A DNA stretch of 64,000 bases, from assembly GCA_019748195.1 (NCBI GenBank), contig JAIEPW010000069.1, positions 1 through 64,000 on the forward strand, given 5' to 3'. The stretch's first letter is position 1. Every line of letters starts with the position of its first letter. Made by a program: the position numbers and the translations under genes. Shown one piece after another: positions 18,115-28,828 of this stretch. The notes below the pieces were generated by a model. It was not told where the DNA came from. It saw nothing but the letters and a program-made list of their open reading frames with translations, and did no database searches. This DNA comes from Bryobacteraceae bacterium (GTDB lineage Bacteria; Acidobacteriota; Terriglobia; Bryobacterales; Bryobacteraceae).

Positions 18115-19879
18115 TCAGACCCAGGTGGGTGAAGGCTTGCGGGAAGTTGCCGAGAGCCTCGCCGTGAGGTCCGATCTCCTCGGCGTACAGCCCGAGATGA
18201 TTGGCGTAGGTGAGCATCTTCTCGAAGACGAACCGCGCTTCCTCGAGGCGTCCGGCTCGAGCCAGGGCCTCCACCAGCCAGAAGGTGCAGATGCTGAAAG
18301 TTCCTTCCACGCCGGGAAGGCCGTCTCCGGAGGCTTTTCCCAGCTCATAGCGGTACACCAGGCTGTCGGACACCAGCTCCTTCAGGATGCGATCGAGCGT
18401 GCCGGTCATGCGCGGGTCGGTGGGCGAGACGAACATCATCAGCGGCAGCAGCAGGTTGCTGGCGTCCATCGCGTGCGTTCCGAAGTGTTGCACGAAGGCC
18501 TTGCGTTCCGGATCGTAGCCCTTGCGCATGACCTCTTCGTAGATGCGGTTGGCCTCGCCGCGAACGCGCGCCAGATCCAGCGGCAGGCCACGTTTGCGGG
18601 CGATGCGCTGGCCGCGATCGAGCGCTACCCAGCACTGCACCTTCGAATAGACGAAGTGCTCGGGGTCCTTTCTGACTTCCCAGATGCCGTGATCCGGGCG
18701 CTGCCAGTTGTCGCAGACCCAATCCAACATGCGGCGGAGGTAGACCCACAGATCGTAGGAAATGGGCTCGGCGTACTTGTTGTAGAGATAGACGGAGTCG
18801 ATCAGTTCGCCGTAGACGTCGAGCTGAAGCTGCTTGCTGGCGGCGTTTCCGATGCGGACGGGGCGGGAGCCCTTGTAGCCATCGAGGTGGTCGAGGGTGT
18901 ATTCCTCCAGGCGGCTGCGGCCGTCGATGCCGTACATGAGTTGGATGGGGCCGACCTCCTCATCCTTCTCGGTGGCGCGCTGCTCGATCCAGCGCATGAA
19001 GCTGGCGGCTTCCTCGGTGTAGCCGAGCCGGAGAAGGGAGTAGATGGTGAAAGCGGAATCGCGGATCCAGGTGTAGCGGTAATCCCAGTTGCGGACGCCG
19101 CCGATCTCCTCGGGCAGGCTGCAGGTGGGCGCGGCGACGATCGCGCCGGTGGGCTGGAAGGTCATCAGCTTGAGCACGAGCGCGGAGCGGACGACCATTT
19201 CCCGCCAGCGTCCGCGGTACTGGCACTTGCCGGCCCACGCCTGCCAGAAATGAACGGCGTCCTGCAGCGCCTGTGCGCCGTAAGCGGTGAGGTCCTGCGG
19301 GATGTCGGGGATTGGCCCGCTCAGATACTGCAGGACGAAGGTCGCGGTTTCATTGCCTTCCAGGTGAAAGTCGCAGGTGACGCCTTGCTCGTCGACACGG
19401 AGGGGATAGGGACTGAGCAGGGCGAGTCGCGCTCCGCCCGAGGAGAACACCGCGACGGTGTCGTCCACCAGCAGTTCGTGCCGTCCGCGGGCATAGTCGA
19501 AGGCCGGGAAACACTCCATGCGGAAGGGGACGCGCCCGCGCACGCCGCGGGCGATGCGCACGATGCGGCCGTTGGAGTGGCGGTCCGATTCGCGGGTGCG
19601 CACGGGCATGAAGTCCACCACCTCGCCCACGCCTTCGGAACTAAGGAAGCGCGTAAGCAGGATGTTGGTCTCCGGCATGTACATTTGCCGCTGGCGGTCG
19701 TCCACGCGGCCGGAGATGCGGAAGTGACCGCCGATCCGGTCGTCGAGAATCCGGGCGAAGACGCTGGGGGAATCGAAATGGGGAAGGCAGCACCAATCGA
19801 TGGAGCCGTTCATTCCCACCAAAGCCGCGCTGTGCAGGTCGCCGATCAGGCCGTAGGCGCCGATTCGCTGATAAGCCAC
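18074..19879 (-). CDS. GH15 family glycoside hydrolase (glucoamylase/trehalase-like)
   Basis: A 601-residue cytoplasmic protein (no signal peptide). The bacterial GH15 N-terminal beta-domain is at residues 1-200 (AYGLIGDLHSAALVGMNGSI) and the alpha/alpha barrel follows. Barrel landmarks are GVRNWDYRYTWIRDSAFTIY near 258-278 and GEALGNFPQAFTHLGLI at the C-terminus, which holds the conserved acidic residue. Members act on trehalose, maltooligosaccharides or dextrans. The position opposite otsA-otsB suggests trehalose hydrolysis, but sequence alone does not decide. It overlaps the otsB 3' end by 41 bp. Confidence 0.9.
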   Translation of the reverse strand: MAYQRIGAYGLIGDLHSAALVGMNGSIDWCCLPHFDSPSVFARILDDRIGGHFRISGRVDDRQRQMYMPETNILLTRFLSSEGVGEVVDFMPVRTRESDRHSNGRIVRIARGVRGRVPFRMECFPAFDYARGRHELLVDDTVAVFSSGGARLALLSPYPLRVDEQGVTCDFHLEGNETATFVLQYLSGPIPDIPQDLTAYGAQALQDAVHFWQAWAGKCQYRGRWREMVVRSALVLKLMTFQPTGAIVAAPTCSLPEEIGGVRNWDYRYTWIRDSAFTIYSLLRLGYTEEAASFMRWIEQRATEKDEEVGPIQLMYGIDGRSRLEEYTLDHLDGYKGSRPVRIGNAASKQLQLDVYGELIDSVYLYNKYAEPISYDLWVYLRRMLDWVCDNWQRPDHGIWEVRKDPEHFVYSKVQCWVALDRGQRIARKRGLPLDLARVRGEANRIYEEVMRKGYDPERKAFVQHFGTHAMDASNLLLPLMMFVSPTDPRMTGTLDRILKELVSDSLVYRYELGKASGDGLPGVEGTFSICTFWLVEALARAGRLEEARFVFEKMLTYANHLGLYAEEIGPHGEALGNFPQAFTHLGLISAAFDLDRRLKE

Positions 19880-20118
19880 GCTGTTTCCAGATTAGCGGCT
19901 CGGGGTGTGCATCGTCTCCGAGGAATGAGGTGTCGCTCGTGACGGCGTACGGTTTGTTACAGCCGGGGGCTGGCCCAATTGCCCAGGGCTGTGAGTTTTC
20001 GCGCAGTCCGGAAGGGGCTGCGGCGCGTAAGTGCAAGAAAAAGCGAAACCTGCCGCTGGACCTTGGCGTGCGAGATAGGATATGTTGTCCTGCAGTCATC
20101 TCCAGGAGGAGATCGCAC

Positions 20119-20991
20119 ATGGCCCTGTTCCAGAGCATTCTTCTGCCCGTCGATTTCTCAGAGCGAAGCGTGGTGGCGGCTCATTTCGCCGAAGCCCTGG
20201 CCGATCCTAAGACTACGCAGGTGTTCTTGCTGCATGTAGTGACGCCGCTCACCTACGAGTTGAGCGCGATGGAGATCGGAGCCAGCGTGCTGAGCGAGGC
20301 AATGGGGGAGCGCACCAAGGAAGCACGCGAGCAACTGGAGTCGTTTCTCAAGGATGAGTTGCAGCCCTACCAGGTAAAGCGGGTGCTGCTGGAGGGGGAT
20401 CCGGCGACGGAGATCGTCCGTTTCGCGCAGGAGAACGCGATCGATCTGATCTGCATGCCGACGCACGGCTACGGGCTGTTCCGGCGCTTCCTTTTGGGGA
20501 GCGTCGCCGCGAAGGTGCTGCATGATTCCGAATGCGCGGTCCTGACGGGGGCGCATATGCCGGACATGGCGGCGAACATCGAGTTCCGGAAGATCGTGGC
20601 GGCGGTGGATCTGCAGCACGACATCGCCAAGAAGGCGCTGACGTTCGCCGGGAAGCTGGCGCGGGACCGGGGCGGGGAACTGGTGCTGGCGCACGCGATC
20701 CCATCGCTGGACGGGATGGCGGGCGAGAATTTCGATCCGAACTGGCGGTCGTACTTCGAGGACGTGGCCGCCAAGGAACTGGAGAAGCTGAAGGCTGAGG
20801 CGGGAATCGACAAGGCGCGGACCATCATCGACGCCGGGGATCCGGCGCGAGTGGTTTCCTACGCCGCGGAAACGGAAAAGGCGGATCTGGTGGTGATTGG
20901 TCGGGGGTCGGCGGGCGGTGTTTTCGGACGGCTGCGGGCGAACGCGTACGCGATCATCCGCCAGTCGCCGTGCCCGGTGATGAGCGTCTAA
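20119..20991 (+). CDS. Tandem universal stress protein (two UspA domains)
   Basis: A 290-residue protein of two UspA folds (residues 1-145 and 155-290). The start is the ATG at 20119, preceded by a near-perfect ribosome-binding site (AGGAGGA at 20104-20110); the frame is open upstream but has no family similarity. The first domain has an ATP-type loop (MPTHGYGLFRRFLLGSVA) and the second GRGSAGGVFGRLRANAYA. The domain starts are FQSILLPVDFS and FRKIVAAVDLQ. Its last 4 bp overlap the convergent GCS2-CBS gene. Its role is inferred to be stress survival. Confidence 0.9.
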   Translation: MALFQSILLPVDFSERSVVAAHFAEALADPKTTQVFLLHVVTPLTYELSAMEIGASVLSEAMGERTKEAREQLESFLKDELQPYQVKRVLLEGDPATEIVRFAQENAIDLICMPTHGYGLFRRFLLGSVAAKVLHDSECAVLTGAHMPDMAANIEFRKIVAAVDLQHDIAKKALTFAGKLARDRGGELVLAHAIPSLDGMAGENFDPNWRSYFEDVAAKELEKLKAEAGIDKARTIIDAGDPARVVSYAAETEKADLVVIGRGSAGGVFGRLRANAYAIIRQSPCPVMSV

Positions 20992-22925
20992 GCCTGGCCG
21001 CCGGCGGCTTTTTCGGCCTCGGGACGGCGATCGAGCAGGGAAGCGAGCACGTCGATCAGGTCGTGCGTGGTGAGGATTCCGGCCAGTTTGCCCTGGTGGA
21101 TGACAGGGACGCAATCGACGCGATGGCGCCGCATCAGGTCCAGGGCTTCCACGGTGGGCGTTTCAGGGGATACGGTGACCGGGGCGGGATTCATGATCGC
21201 GCGGACGGGCAGCCTGGCGCCGTCTCCGTTGGTTCCCGGCCGCGCCAGCAGCGCCAGCAGTTCGCGATGGGACACCAGACCGGCGAGGTTGCCATCCTCG
21301 TCTTCCACGGGGACATGCCGGATATGGCGCCACTCCATGATGCTGGCGGCGAGCTGCGCCAGGTCATCCGGACGCACAGTGAACAGGTCCGTGGACATCA
21401 CGTCGGAGACCACGCGATAACATTCGAGCGCGGAACCGGCGCCGCAGCTCTTCACGATCTTCCATTCGTGCACGGGGTGGCCGATGCGCTGGTTTTCCAG
21501 CATGGCGGCGGTAAGGCGGCGCTGGGCGCTGTCGCGGTGCTGGGAGTCCTCCATGGCCGCCACGGAACGCAGCATCCACTGCGCGCCGGTCTGGTCCTTC
21601 ACGACGCGTTCCTCGATGACGCCGAGGTAGCGATCGATATCGGAGCTGTCGATTCCGGAGGCGGCCAGCCCCTCGCGGGCGAGCGGCAGCAACTGCTCCA
21701 GGATGAGGGTGGAAGCGGGCACGCGCCGCCCGCCGATCCAGACGAACTGGGCGTCCAGGCCGTGCCGCGCGGCGGAGATAAAGTTCTGCTTGGCGTCACC
21801 GAAGCAGAAGTTCCTGGAAATCTCCGGATATTCATCCTTCATTCCGCAGAGCAGGCCGAAGAAGAACGCCCCGTTGGCCATTTCGTCGAGCACGGTGGGA
21901 CCGGAGGGGATGGCGCGCGCCTCGATCCGCAGGTGGGGCTTGCCGTCCGTTACGCCGTAGCAGGGCCGGTTCCAGCGCCAGATGGTTCCGTTGTGCAGCC
22001 GCAGCGCCGCGAGTTTCGGGATCTTCCCGGCGGCCAGCGCTTCCAGCGCGTTTTCCTCGGTAGCCCTGGTGAAGATGACGCGGTAGCGGGCGATGTCCTC
22101 GCGCAGAATCTCGATCACGGAATCGTTGACCCAGCGTTCGCCGAAGCCGACGCGGGTAGGATGGTCGCGGGCGACGCGCGCCGCGGAGCGCTCGTCCACC
22201 GAATGCTGGAAGACGGCGATCCGGGTTTCCTGCCACAGGCGATGTCCCAGCAGCAGGGGTGAGTTCACGGCGGCGGCCAGCACCGGCGCGGCGACGGCCT
22301 GAGCCAGGTTGTACAGGGATGCGAACCGGGCCGGGCTCACCTGGAAATGGACCTGAAAACTGGTACAGCAGGCCTCGAGCACCACGTTGTCATGCGTGAT
22401 CTGCAGTTCGTCCAGGCCGCGGATGAGCAGGTGAAACTGATCGCCGCGCAGCCGCCGCATGATGCGATCGAGCTGCTGGTAGCGGGGCGCGGGAGTAAGG
22501 TTGTCGATGGTGAGGTCGGAAGGGCGGATGGTGGGCAGGATGCCGCACAGAACCATTTGCGCGCCTTCGGCGGCGGCCGCGGAGCGGCCCTGCGCCAGCA
22601 GGCCTTCCAACTCCGCTTCCATGTCCCGCAGGCAGTGGCCGCCAAAGGCGCGGGGGGTGAGGTTCGCCTCCAGGTTGTAGCGGCCGATTTCGGTGGTGAA
22701 CTGATCGGATCGGAGGCGTTCGAGTACGCGGAGGTTGACGGGCGCGGGCCTCATCTGGCCATCGACCAGGAAGATCTCCTGCTCGGCTCCGATGCGGGAA
22801 ACGCCGGATTCGATGACGCCCTGAGCGAGCATCGCCTCCAGCGCCGCCAGATCGTCGAGCAACGTCTTCATGAAGGCGCGAGCTTCCGCCGCGTCACGGT
22901 CGTCGTGAATCTCATGGACGCCCAC
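20988..22925 (-). CDS. Glutamate-cysteine ligase (GCS2)-like domain fused to a CBS pair
   Basis: A 645-residue fusion. Residues about 35-480 resemble the GCS2/EgtA carboxylate-amine ligase fold: RIGAEQEIFLVD near 44-55, RYNLEANLTP near 81-90, VNSPLLLGHRLW, and the metal/ATP-region segment LRIEARAIPSGPT. Residues about 503-625 form two CBS motifs (VMSTDLFTVRPDD and IMNPAPVTVSPETPTVEA), which in other proteins sense adenine nucleotides. Gamma-glutamyl ligation under nucleotide control is the natural inference; the substrate is open. There is no glutathione synthetase gene nearby. It lies head to head with dinB, with a 105-bp gap. Confidence 0.82.
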   Translation of the reverse strand: MGVHEIHDDRDAAEARAFMKTLLDDLAALEAMLAQGVIESGVSRIGAEQEIFLVDGQMRPAPVNLRVLERLRSDQFTTEIGRYNLEANLTPRAFGGHCLRDMEAELEGLLAQGRSAAAAEGAQMVLCGILPTIRPSDLTIDNLTPAPRYQQLDRIMRRLRGDQFHLLIRGLDELQITHDNVVLEACCTSFQVHFQVSPARFASLYNLAQAVAAPVLAAAVNSPLLLGHRLWQETRIAVFQHSVDERSAARVARDHPTRVGFGERWVNDSVIEILREDIARYRVIFTRATEENALEALAAGKIPKLAALRLHNGTIWRWNRPCYGVTDGKPHLRIEARAIPSGPTVLDEMANGAFFFGLLCGMKDEYPEISRNFCFGDAKQNFISAARHGLDAQFVWIGGRRVPASTLILEQLLPLAREGLAASGIDSSDIDRYLGVIEERVVKDQTGAQWMLRSVAAMEDSQHRDSAQRRLTAAMLENQRIGHPVHEWKIVKSCGAGSALECYRVVSDVMSTDLFTVRPDDLAQLAASIMEWRHIRHVPVEDEDGNLAGLVSHRELLALLARPGTNGDGARLPVRAIMNPAPVTVSPETPTVEALDLMRRHRVDCVPVIHQGKLAGILTTHDLIDVLASLLDRRPEAEKAAGGQA

Positions 22926-23030
22926 GATTCTGGCCCTCCGAAGGCTGCGCCGATCTCACTGGCAGAATACGCCGTGCGCGGCCTTGTTGCAAGTCCGGTC
23001 CGAGGTTTCGCCGGATCTTCGCTATGCTGA

Positions 23031-24296
23031 ATGGAGCGGCCCCCAGTGAAGACATATCTCCATGTCGACATGGACGCGTTCTTCGTTTCCGTGGAAGAGC
23101 TGTTCGACCCGTCATTGAAGGGCAAGCCGGTGGTTGTGGGAGGCAGGGCGAACGAGCGGGGCGTGGTGTCGGCGGCCTCCTACGCGGCGCGGAAATACGG
23201 CATCCACTCGGCGATGCCGCTGCGGACCGCGTATCAGCGCTGCCCGCACGCGATCTTCGTCGAGGGGCATCGGGAGCGATACACGGAGTACTCGCGGAAG
23301 GTGTATGACATCCTATGCCGCTTCTCGCCGCGGGTCTCCATGGCCTCGATCGACGAAGCATACGTGGATCTGGAGGGGACGCGGAAATTGCACGGGCCGG
23401 CATTCCAGGCCGCGCACCGGCTGCACGAAACGATCCGGGCGGAGACGCGGCTGAACTGTTCCATCGGCATCGCGAGCTCGCGTCTGGTGGCGAAGATCGC
23501 CTCGGATCAGGCCAAGCCGAACGGGGTGCTTTGGGTGCTTCCGGGGACCGAGGTCCGGTTTCTGGCGCCCCTGGATGTGCGCAAGATTCCGGGGGTGGGG
23601 AAGGTAACGGAGCAGAACCTGCGGGCCGTGGGCGTACGCAAGGTTGGGGATCTGGCGCGGCTTGACGAGGGCTTCCTGGCGTCGAAGTTCGGCAAGTGGG
23701 GGCTCGCGCTGGCGGGAAAAGCGCTGGGACTGGATGCGGGCGGCTGGTTCGACGGGGAGGTGGGGGAGGCGCATGATCCCAAGTCGGTCAGCCACGAACA
23801 TACGTTCCGCGAGGACACGGCCGATCTCGCCGGGCTGCAGGCGACCCTGCTGCGGCTTTCGGAGAAGGTGGCGCGGCGGCTGCGCGATCATTCGCTGTTC
23901 ACGCGCACGGTGCAGATCAAGATCCGCTACTCCGACTTCTCCACGTTCACCCGCGCGAGGACACTGGACCACGCCACGCATCTGGATACCGAGATCGCGG
24001 CGGCGGCGAAGGAGCTGTTCGGCGCGAACTGGACCGGGCAGCCGGTGCGCCTGATCGGCGTGTACGCGCAGGGCCTGGAACACAGCGAGGGCCAGATGAG
24101 CCTGCTGGAGGAAGAGAAGACGAGGCGCTGGCGGGATGCGATGTCGGCGGTGGACCGCATCCGCGACCGCTTCGGCGAATCGAGCGTGTCGCTGGCGCGC
24201 AGCCTGCAGGCCGACTATCACGAGCGGGTGCACGAGAATCCGGAGAATCTCCCGGGCAAGGAGCCGCGGGGCAAGGAACCAGGGGGTAAGAGTTAG
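23031..24296 (+). CDS. dinB: DNA polymerase IV (Y-family, DinB)
   Basis: An error-prone translesion polymerase of 421 residues. Catalytic motifs are intact: HVDMDAFFVSVEEL at 11-24 and SIDEAYVDLEGT near 105-116. The thumb helix-hairpin-helix (IPGVGKVTEQNLRAVGV) and the little-finger domain follow. No clear beta-clamp motif can be named; the C-terminus ends in a low-complexity Gly/Lys/Glu repeat (GKEPRGKEPGGK). A downstream GTG start is possible. The gene converges with the operon end at 24293 (4-bp overlap). Confidence 0.95.
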   Translation: MERPPVKTYLHVDMDAFFVSVEELFDPSLKGKPVVVGGRANERGVVSAASYAARKYGIHSAMPLRTAYQRCPHAIFVEGHRERYTEYSRKVYDILCRFSPRVSMASIDEAYVDLEGTRKLHGPAFQAAHRLHETIRAETRLNCSIGIASSRLVAKIASDQAKPNGVLWVLPGTEVRFLAPLDVRKIPGVGKVTEQNLRAVGVRKVGDLARLDEGFLASKFGKWGLALAGKALGLDAGGWFDGEVGEAHDPKSVSHEHTFREDTADLAGLQATLLRLSEKVARRLRDHSLFTRTVQIKIRYSDFSTFTRARTLDHATHLDTEIAAAAKELFGANWTGQPVRLIGVYAQGLEHSEGQMSLLEEEKTRRWRDAMSAVDRIRDRFGESSVSLARSLQADYHERVHENPENLPGKEPRGKEPGGKS

Positions 24297-25659
24297 TTGG
24301 CTTCGGGCTCGAGTACGGCGATCAGGTACAGGGCGATGTGGCCCGACTCGCGGTAGGCCGCCAGCAAGGCGCGAACCTCGGGCGCGGTTCGCGCGGCTTG
24401 CAGGAAGGCCCTCGCATGCCACATCCATTCGCCGGCGATCTGCCGCTGGATGGTCGCGTTGCTCAGATGCCGCACCGCGGCGGAGGCGAGTTTGTCGCGC
24501 TCCGGACCGGGAGGCGCAAGCTCGAACAGCGCCTCGAGCAGGATCGCCTTCTGGTGGAAATCAGTGATCTCGTTTTTCTCGCCGGAGGTGGTCCAGCCGG
24601 CGAAGTCTTTCAGGAAATCGGTGAACGCCCGCTTCCATTCGGGGCTCTGGCGCTGGGCGAGGGTCAGCACGCGGCCCTGACCGTCGAAGCGAAGCTGGCG
24701 GGCGGCGGCGGCGAAGCGCAGCGCCTCGGCCGATTCGAAGTATGCCTCCACTTCGGGTTTCCCGATCCCGGCCGGGCGGACCGCTTCCACGGGAGGAGCG
24801 TCGCCGCGCAACTCGTTGTTGTACCACTCGAGCAGCGCGGCCGCCTCGGGAGAATCGGAGCAGCGCTCGCCGCGCTGGTGAGCCCGAAGGTAGGTGGCGA
24901 AGGACTGCACGAGTCCTTGCACGCCGATTCCGCGGCCGCGGGAGAAGGCGATCAGCGCGTCGAGGGCATCGCGCATGGCGCCGGCGTGATGCGAAAACAG
25001 GCGGTCGCCGGACGAGATCTGCTCCAGGCGGGAGGCGAGGGTCGCCACCAGGAGTTCGGCCTGCCCGGAGGCGGGTTGCATCGCCACCACGGCCTGCGCG
25101 AGCGGCGCCCAGGCCAATTCGGAGGAAGCGCTTCGCACCAGGTTCAGCAGGAACGCGAAGTCCTCCTGCTCGCGGCGCTCCCTGGCGGTGAACGCCGTTT
25201 GCGCGATGCGGGTTGCGAGCTGGTAGTAGGCATCGAAGTCCGGAACCAGCGAGTCCTTGCATTCCGGCTTGGCAGCGGGGGGCGGAGGGATGGTCTGGAA
25301 CATCATTCGCGCCCGATCGCGGTCCGTTTCGAGCATCGCCGCGACGGCACGGGAGCGCAGCGTCAAGGCGTCCAGTCCGAGGCGGGAGGCGTGACTGCGA
25401 TAAATGGGCCGGGTATCGGGCGGCGTGCCGGCGATGGCGATATCAGGATACGCTTGCGATGCCAGGGAGCCAAGCTGGAAGGCCTCCTCGATCAACGCCT
25501 TGCGGTCGTCGCGCGGCGCGCCCGCGGCGATCTTCAGCAGCGCATCGGCGGCGATCTCGGGTGGCGCGGAGCGCGCCAGATTGATCCGTTCCTCGAGATG
25601 GTCCGGATTCGCCCGCGCGGTGAGGGCAAAGGCAAGCAAGAGAGCGAAGAGCGCGCGCA

Positions 25660-25660
<1 letters not shown>
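24293..25660 (-). CDS. Secreted hypothetical protein, last gene of the yebC operon
   Basis: A 455-residue protein with a Sec signal peptide (MRALFALLLAFALTARA) and a mostly helical mature part with no family I can name. Its start overlaps the tpiA stop by one base (TGATG arrangement), so it is coupled to tpiA. Two Cys lie about 100 residues apart in the middle of the mature protein (PECKDS and GERCSDS), and could form a disulfide. Codon use looks like its neighbours. Confidence 0.75.
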
Positions 25661-26409
<749 letters not shown>

Positions 26410-26414
26410 GATAT

Positions 26415-27581
26415 TCAGCGTATCTCAGGGAGGAAGCTGGTTCCTTTTTCGATGCGCGCGCCGAAATTCTCGGCCACCGTTTGCCCGATATCCGAGAGGG
26501 TCGAGCGCGTGCCGAGATTCACGGCGCGCACATGCGGCCCGCAGGCCAGCAAGGGCACGTACTCGCGGCTGTGATCCGTGGATGGCGTGGTGGGGTCGTT
26601 GCCGTGATCGGCGGTGAGGATCAGGAGATCGCCGGGATTCAGCGCGGCGCGCAATTCAGGAATCCAGGCGTCGGCGTGTTCCAGCGCCCGGGCGTAGCCT
26701 TCCACGTCGTTGCGGTGGCCATACAACTGGTCGAAGTCGACCAGATTCACGAAGATCAGCCCGCGATCGAAGCCCCGCATGGCCTCCAGCGTGCGGGACA
26801 TGCCGTCGGCGTTGTCCGCGGTCTTGACATGGGGGCCGATGCCGCGTCCGAGGAATACATCCCAGATCTTGCCGACGCTATAAACGTCGCAGCCCGATTC
26901 ACGCAGCCGGTCGAGCAACATGCCGGGCGGCGGGGGCACGGCGAAGTCGCGGCGATTCGAAGTCCGCCGGAACGCGCCCGGCACGCCGCTGAACGGACGG
27001 GCGATGACGCGGCCGACTTCGTCGGGACCGCGCAGGATATCGCGGGCGATCTCGCACATGCGGTACAGATCCGGAAGCGGGATTACATCCTCGTGCGCCG
27101 CGATTTGAAAGACGCTGTCGGCGGAGGTGTAGACAATGGGGCTGCCGGTCCGCATGTGTTCCTCGCCGAGTTCGGCGATGATCTCGGTTCCCGAAGCGGC
27201 CTTGTTTCCGATCGCCTTGCGGCCGGTCTGCCGCTCGAAGCGGCCGAGAACGCGCGGCGGGAAGCCGTGGGGAAACAGCGGCAGCGGCTGCTGGAAGTGG
27301 ATGCCGGCCATCTCCCAATGTCCGGTGGTGGTGTCCTTGCCGGGGGAGGCGAGCGCGCAGCGGCCGTATGCGCCTTCGGGGTTCGCGGCGGGATCGAGTC
27401 CCGCGAACGGCCGGATATTGGCGAGTCCCAGGGCGCACAAGTTGGGAAGGCGCAGCGGGCGCAGACGAGCGATGTTGCCGAGCGTGTCGCTGCCCGAGTC
27501 GCCGTACGCTTCCGCGTCCGGCATCTCGCCGATGCCGACGCTGTCCAACACCACCCAGATCACGCGGCGAAAGGGCATCAT
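26415..27581 (-). CDS. deoB: Phosphopentomutase
   Basis: Interconverts (deoxy)ribose-1-phosphate and (deoxy)ribose-5-phosphate in nucleoside salvage. The start is the ATG at 27581 (MMPFRRVIWVVLDSVGIGEM), which overlaps the TlpA-like stop by 4 bp; the 105 codons upstream in frame lie inside that gene. The 388-residue length fits DeoB. Alkaline-phosphatase-superfamily metal sites are seen in DSVGIGEMPD, the nucleophile-region segment KDTTTGHWEM and LTADHGNDPTTPSTDHSRE. No deoA, deoD or deoC is adjacent. Confidence 0.95.
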   Translation of the reverse strand: MMPFRRVIWVVLDSVGIGEMPDAEAYGDSGSDTLGNIARLRPLRLPNLCALGLANIRPFAGLDPAANPEGAYGRCALASPGKDTTTGHWEMAGIHFQQPLPLFPHGFPPRVLGRFERQTGRKAIGNKAASGTEIIAELGEEHMRTGSPIVYTSADSVFQIAAHEDVIPLPDLYRMCEIARDILRGPDEVGRVIARPFSGVPGAFRRTSNRRDFAVPPPPGMLLDRLRESGCDVYSVGKIWDVFLGRGIGPHVKTADNADGMSRTLEAMRGFDRGLIFVNLVDFDQLYGHRNDVEGYARALEHADAWIPELRAALNPGDLLILTADHGNDPTTPSTDHSREYVPLLACGPHVRAVNLGTRSTLSDIGQTVAENFGARIEKGTSFLPEIR

Positions 27582-28828
27582 TCTCCCTTCAGAAGCTCGC
27601 GAATCCGCCCCGTGAGCTGATCGGCGAACTGTCCGGGGACAAAGCCCTGGATGCGGCTGGCGATGCGGCCTTGCTTGTCGATGACGATGGTGGTGGGGAT
27701 GGAGGAAACGCGCAGGAGGCGGGACAGGCCGTCCTCGAAGAACACGGTCTTGCTCCACTGATTCTCTTCGAGAAACGGTTGCACCAGCTCGCGCTCCTGA
27801 TCGGTGTTGATGGAAAGAAAGGCGACGTCCTTGCGATCGCGGAAGCGCTTTTTCACTTCCTCGTACTCGGGATGCTGCACGCGGCAGGGGCCGCACCAGG
27901 TTGCCCAGAAGTCCATCACGATGACGTTCCCGAGCAGCGTGGGCATGGACAGCTTGGCGCCGCCGAGCCCGCTGAGCGTGAACTCCATGGGGTCGCTGAG
28001 CAGCGCGTTGGGGTCGGCTTTCAGGAACGCCTGGCGGCGCGCTTCCATGCGCTCACCGATCCGGTCGTGGGCCGCGAGAATGGCGTCGCCGAGGCCGGCC
28101 TCAGAGCCTTTCCAGGCGCGATAGGAGGCAGCCAGGGCTTTCCGGTCGCTAATCCGCGTTTCGTCAATCACCTTCGGATCCAGCAGAACGAAAGCGCTGG
28201 CCAGGTAGGTTACGGCTTCCTGGTGATTGCCGGCTTTGGCGAAGCGGTGACCGGTGAAGCGGGCGGCTTCGGCGGAGGGGTACTTCAGAAAGCTGGCGCG
28301 GGCCAGGCGGATGGCGTCGGCCTGCTGGTTCAGGGCATCGGCGGCGCGAGCCTGCAGCAGCAGCGCTTCGGCGACGCCGCGGTCCTGTTCCTCCTGCTTG
28401 CGCACGGCCTGCCGGGGGGAATCGCCGGGATCGGCCGCGGTCAGCCTCCAGACCTGTTCCAGCATCGCCCCGTGCTTCGCGGCGCGGCGCGCGTTTTCCT
28501 CGCCGCCGAGCTTCAGCAGGGACCGCGCGACCGTTTCCAGCACCGCGGCATCCCCGGGGTTCTGCTCCAGCATCTTCTCGCCGTGGCGTACGATGCGGCG
28601 GTGGTCGTTCAGCTCCACCGCGCCCTGATAGAGCGCCTTGGAGAACTCCGGCCGCTTGGCCGAGTCCGGGAACTTCTCCATGTGCGCTTCGATGGCTCGA
28701 ACCAGGTCCGGCGTGCTGTTGCCGGCCTCGCCCAGGGCGCGCTTCAGCGCTTCCTGCTCCCGCGCAGGGATATCCTGCGCGGGCAGCAGCAGGCAGGCGG
28801 ACAGGAGTAGCAGCCAGCCACGCATCAT
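27578..28828 (-). CDS. TlpA-family thioredoxin-like protein with helical N-terminal region
   Basis: A 416-residue exported thiol-disulfide protein. A signal peptide ([17 protein letters not shown]) precedes a long helical, repeat-like region (about 25-270) and a C-terminal AhpC/TSA-TlpA thioredoxin domain. The active site is WATWCGPCRVQHPE near 304-317, and cis-Pro is in SSIPTTIVID. It probably acts in the periplasm. ATGA overlaps tie it to genes on both sides. The cargo of the helical part is unknown; a TPR-like fold is a guess. Confidence 0.85.
   Translation of the reverse strand: MMRGWLLLLSACLLLPAQDIPAREQEALKRALGEAGNSTPDLVRAIEAHMEKFPDSAKRPEFSKALYQGAVELNDHRRIVRHGEKMLEQNPGDAAVLETVARSLLKLGGEENARRAAKHGAMLEQVWRLTAADPGDSPRQAVRKQEEQDRGVAEALLLQARAADALNQQADAIRLARASFLKYPSAEAARFTGHRFAKAGNHQEAVTYLASAFVLLDPKVIDETRISDRKALAASYRAWKGSEAGLGDAILAAHDRIGERMEARRQAFLKADPNALLSDPMEFTLSGLGGAKLSMPTLLGNVIVMDFWATWCGPCRVQHPEYEEVKKRFRDRKDVAFLSINTDQERELVQPFLEENQWSKTVFFEDGLSRLLRVSSIPTTIVIDKQGRIASRIQGFVPGQFADQLTGRIRELLKGE

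Noticed and set aside
18125-19942. Plus-strand frame of 605 codons opposite the GH15 gene
   Set aside because: GH15 on the minus strand has catalytic motifs and full family length; the opposite frame has none.
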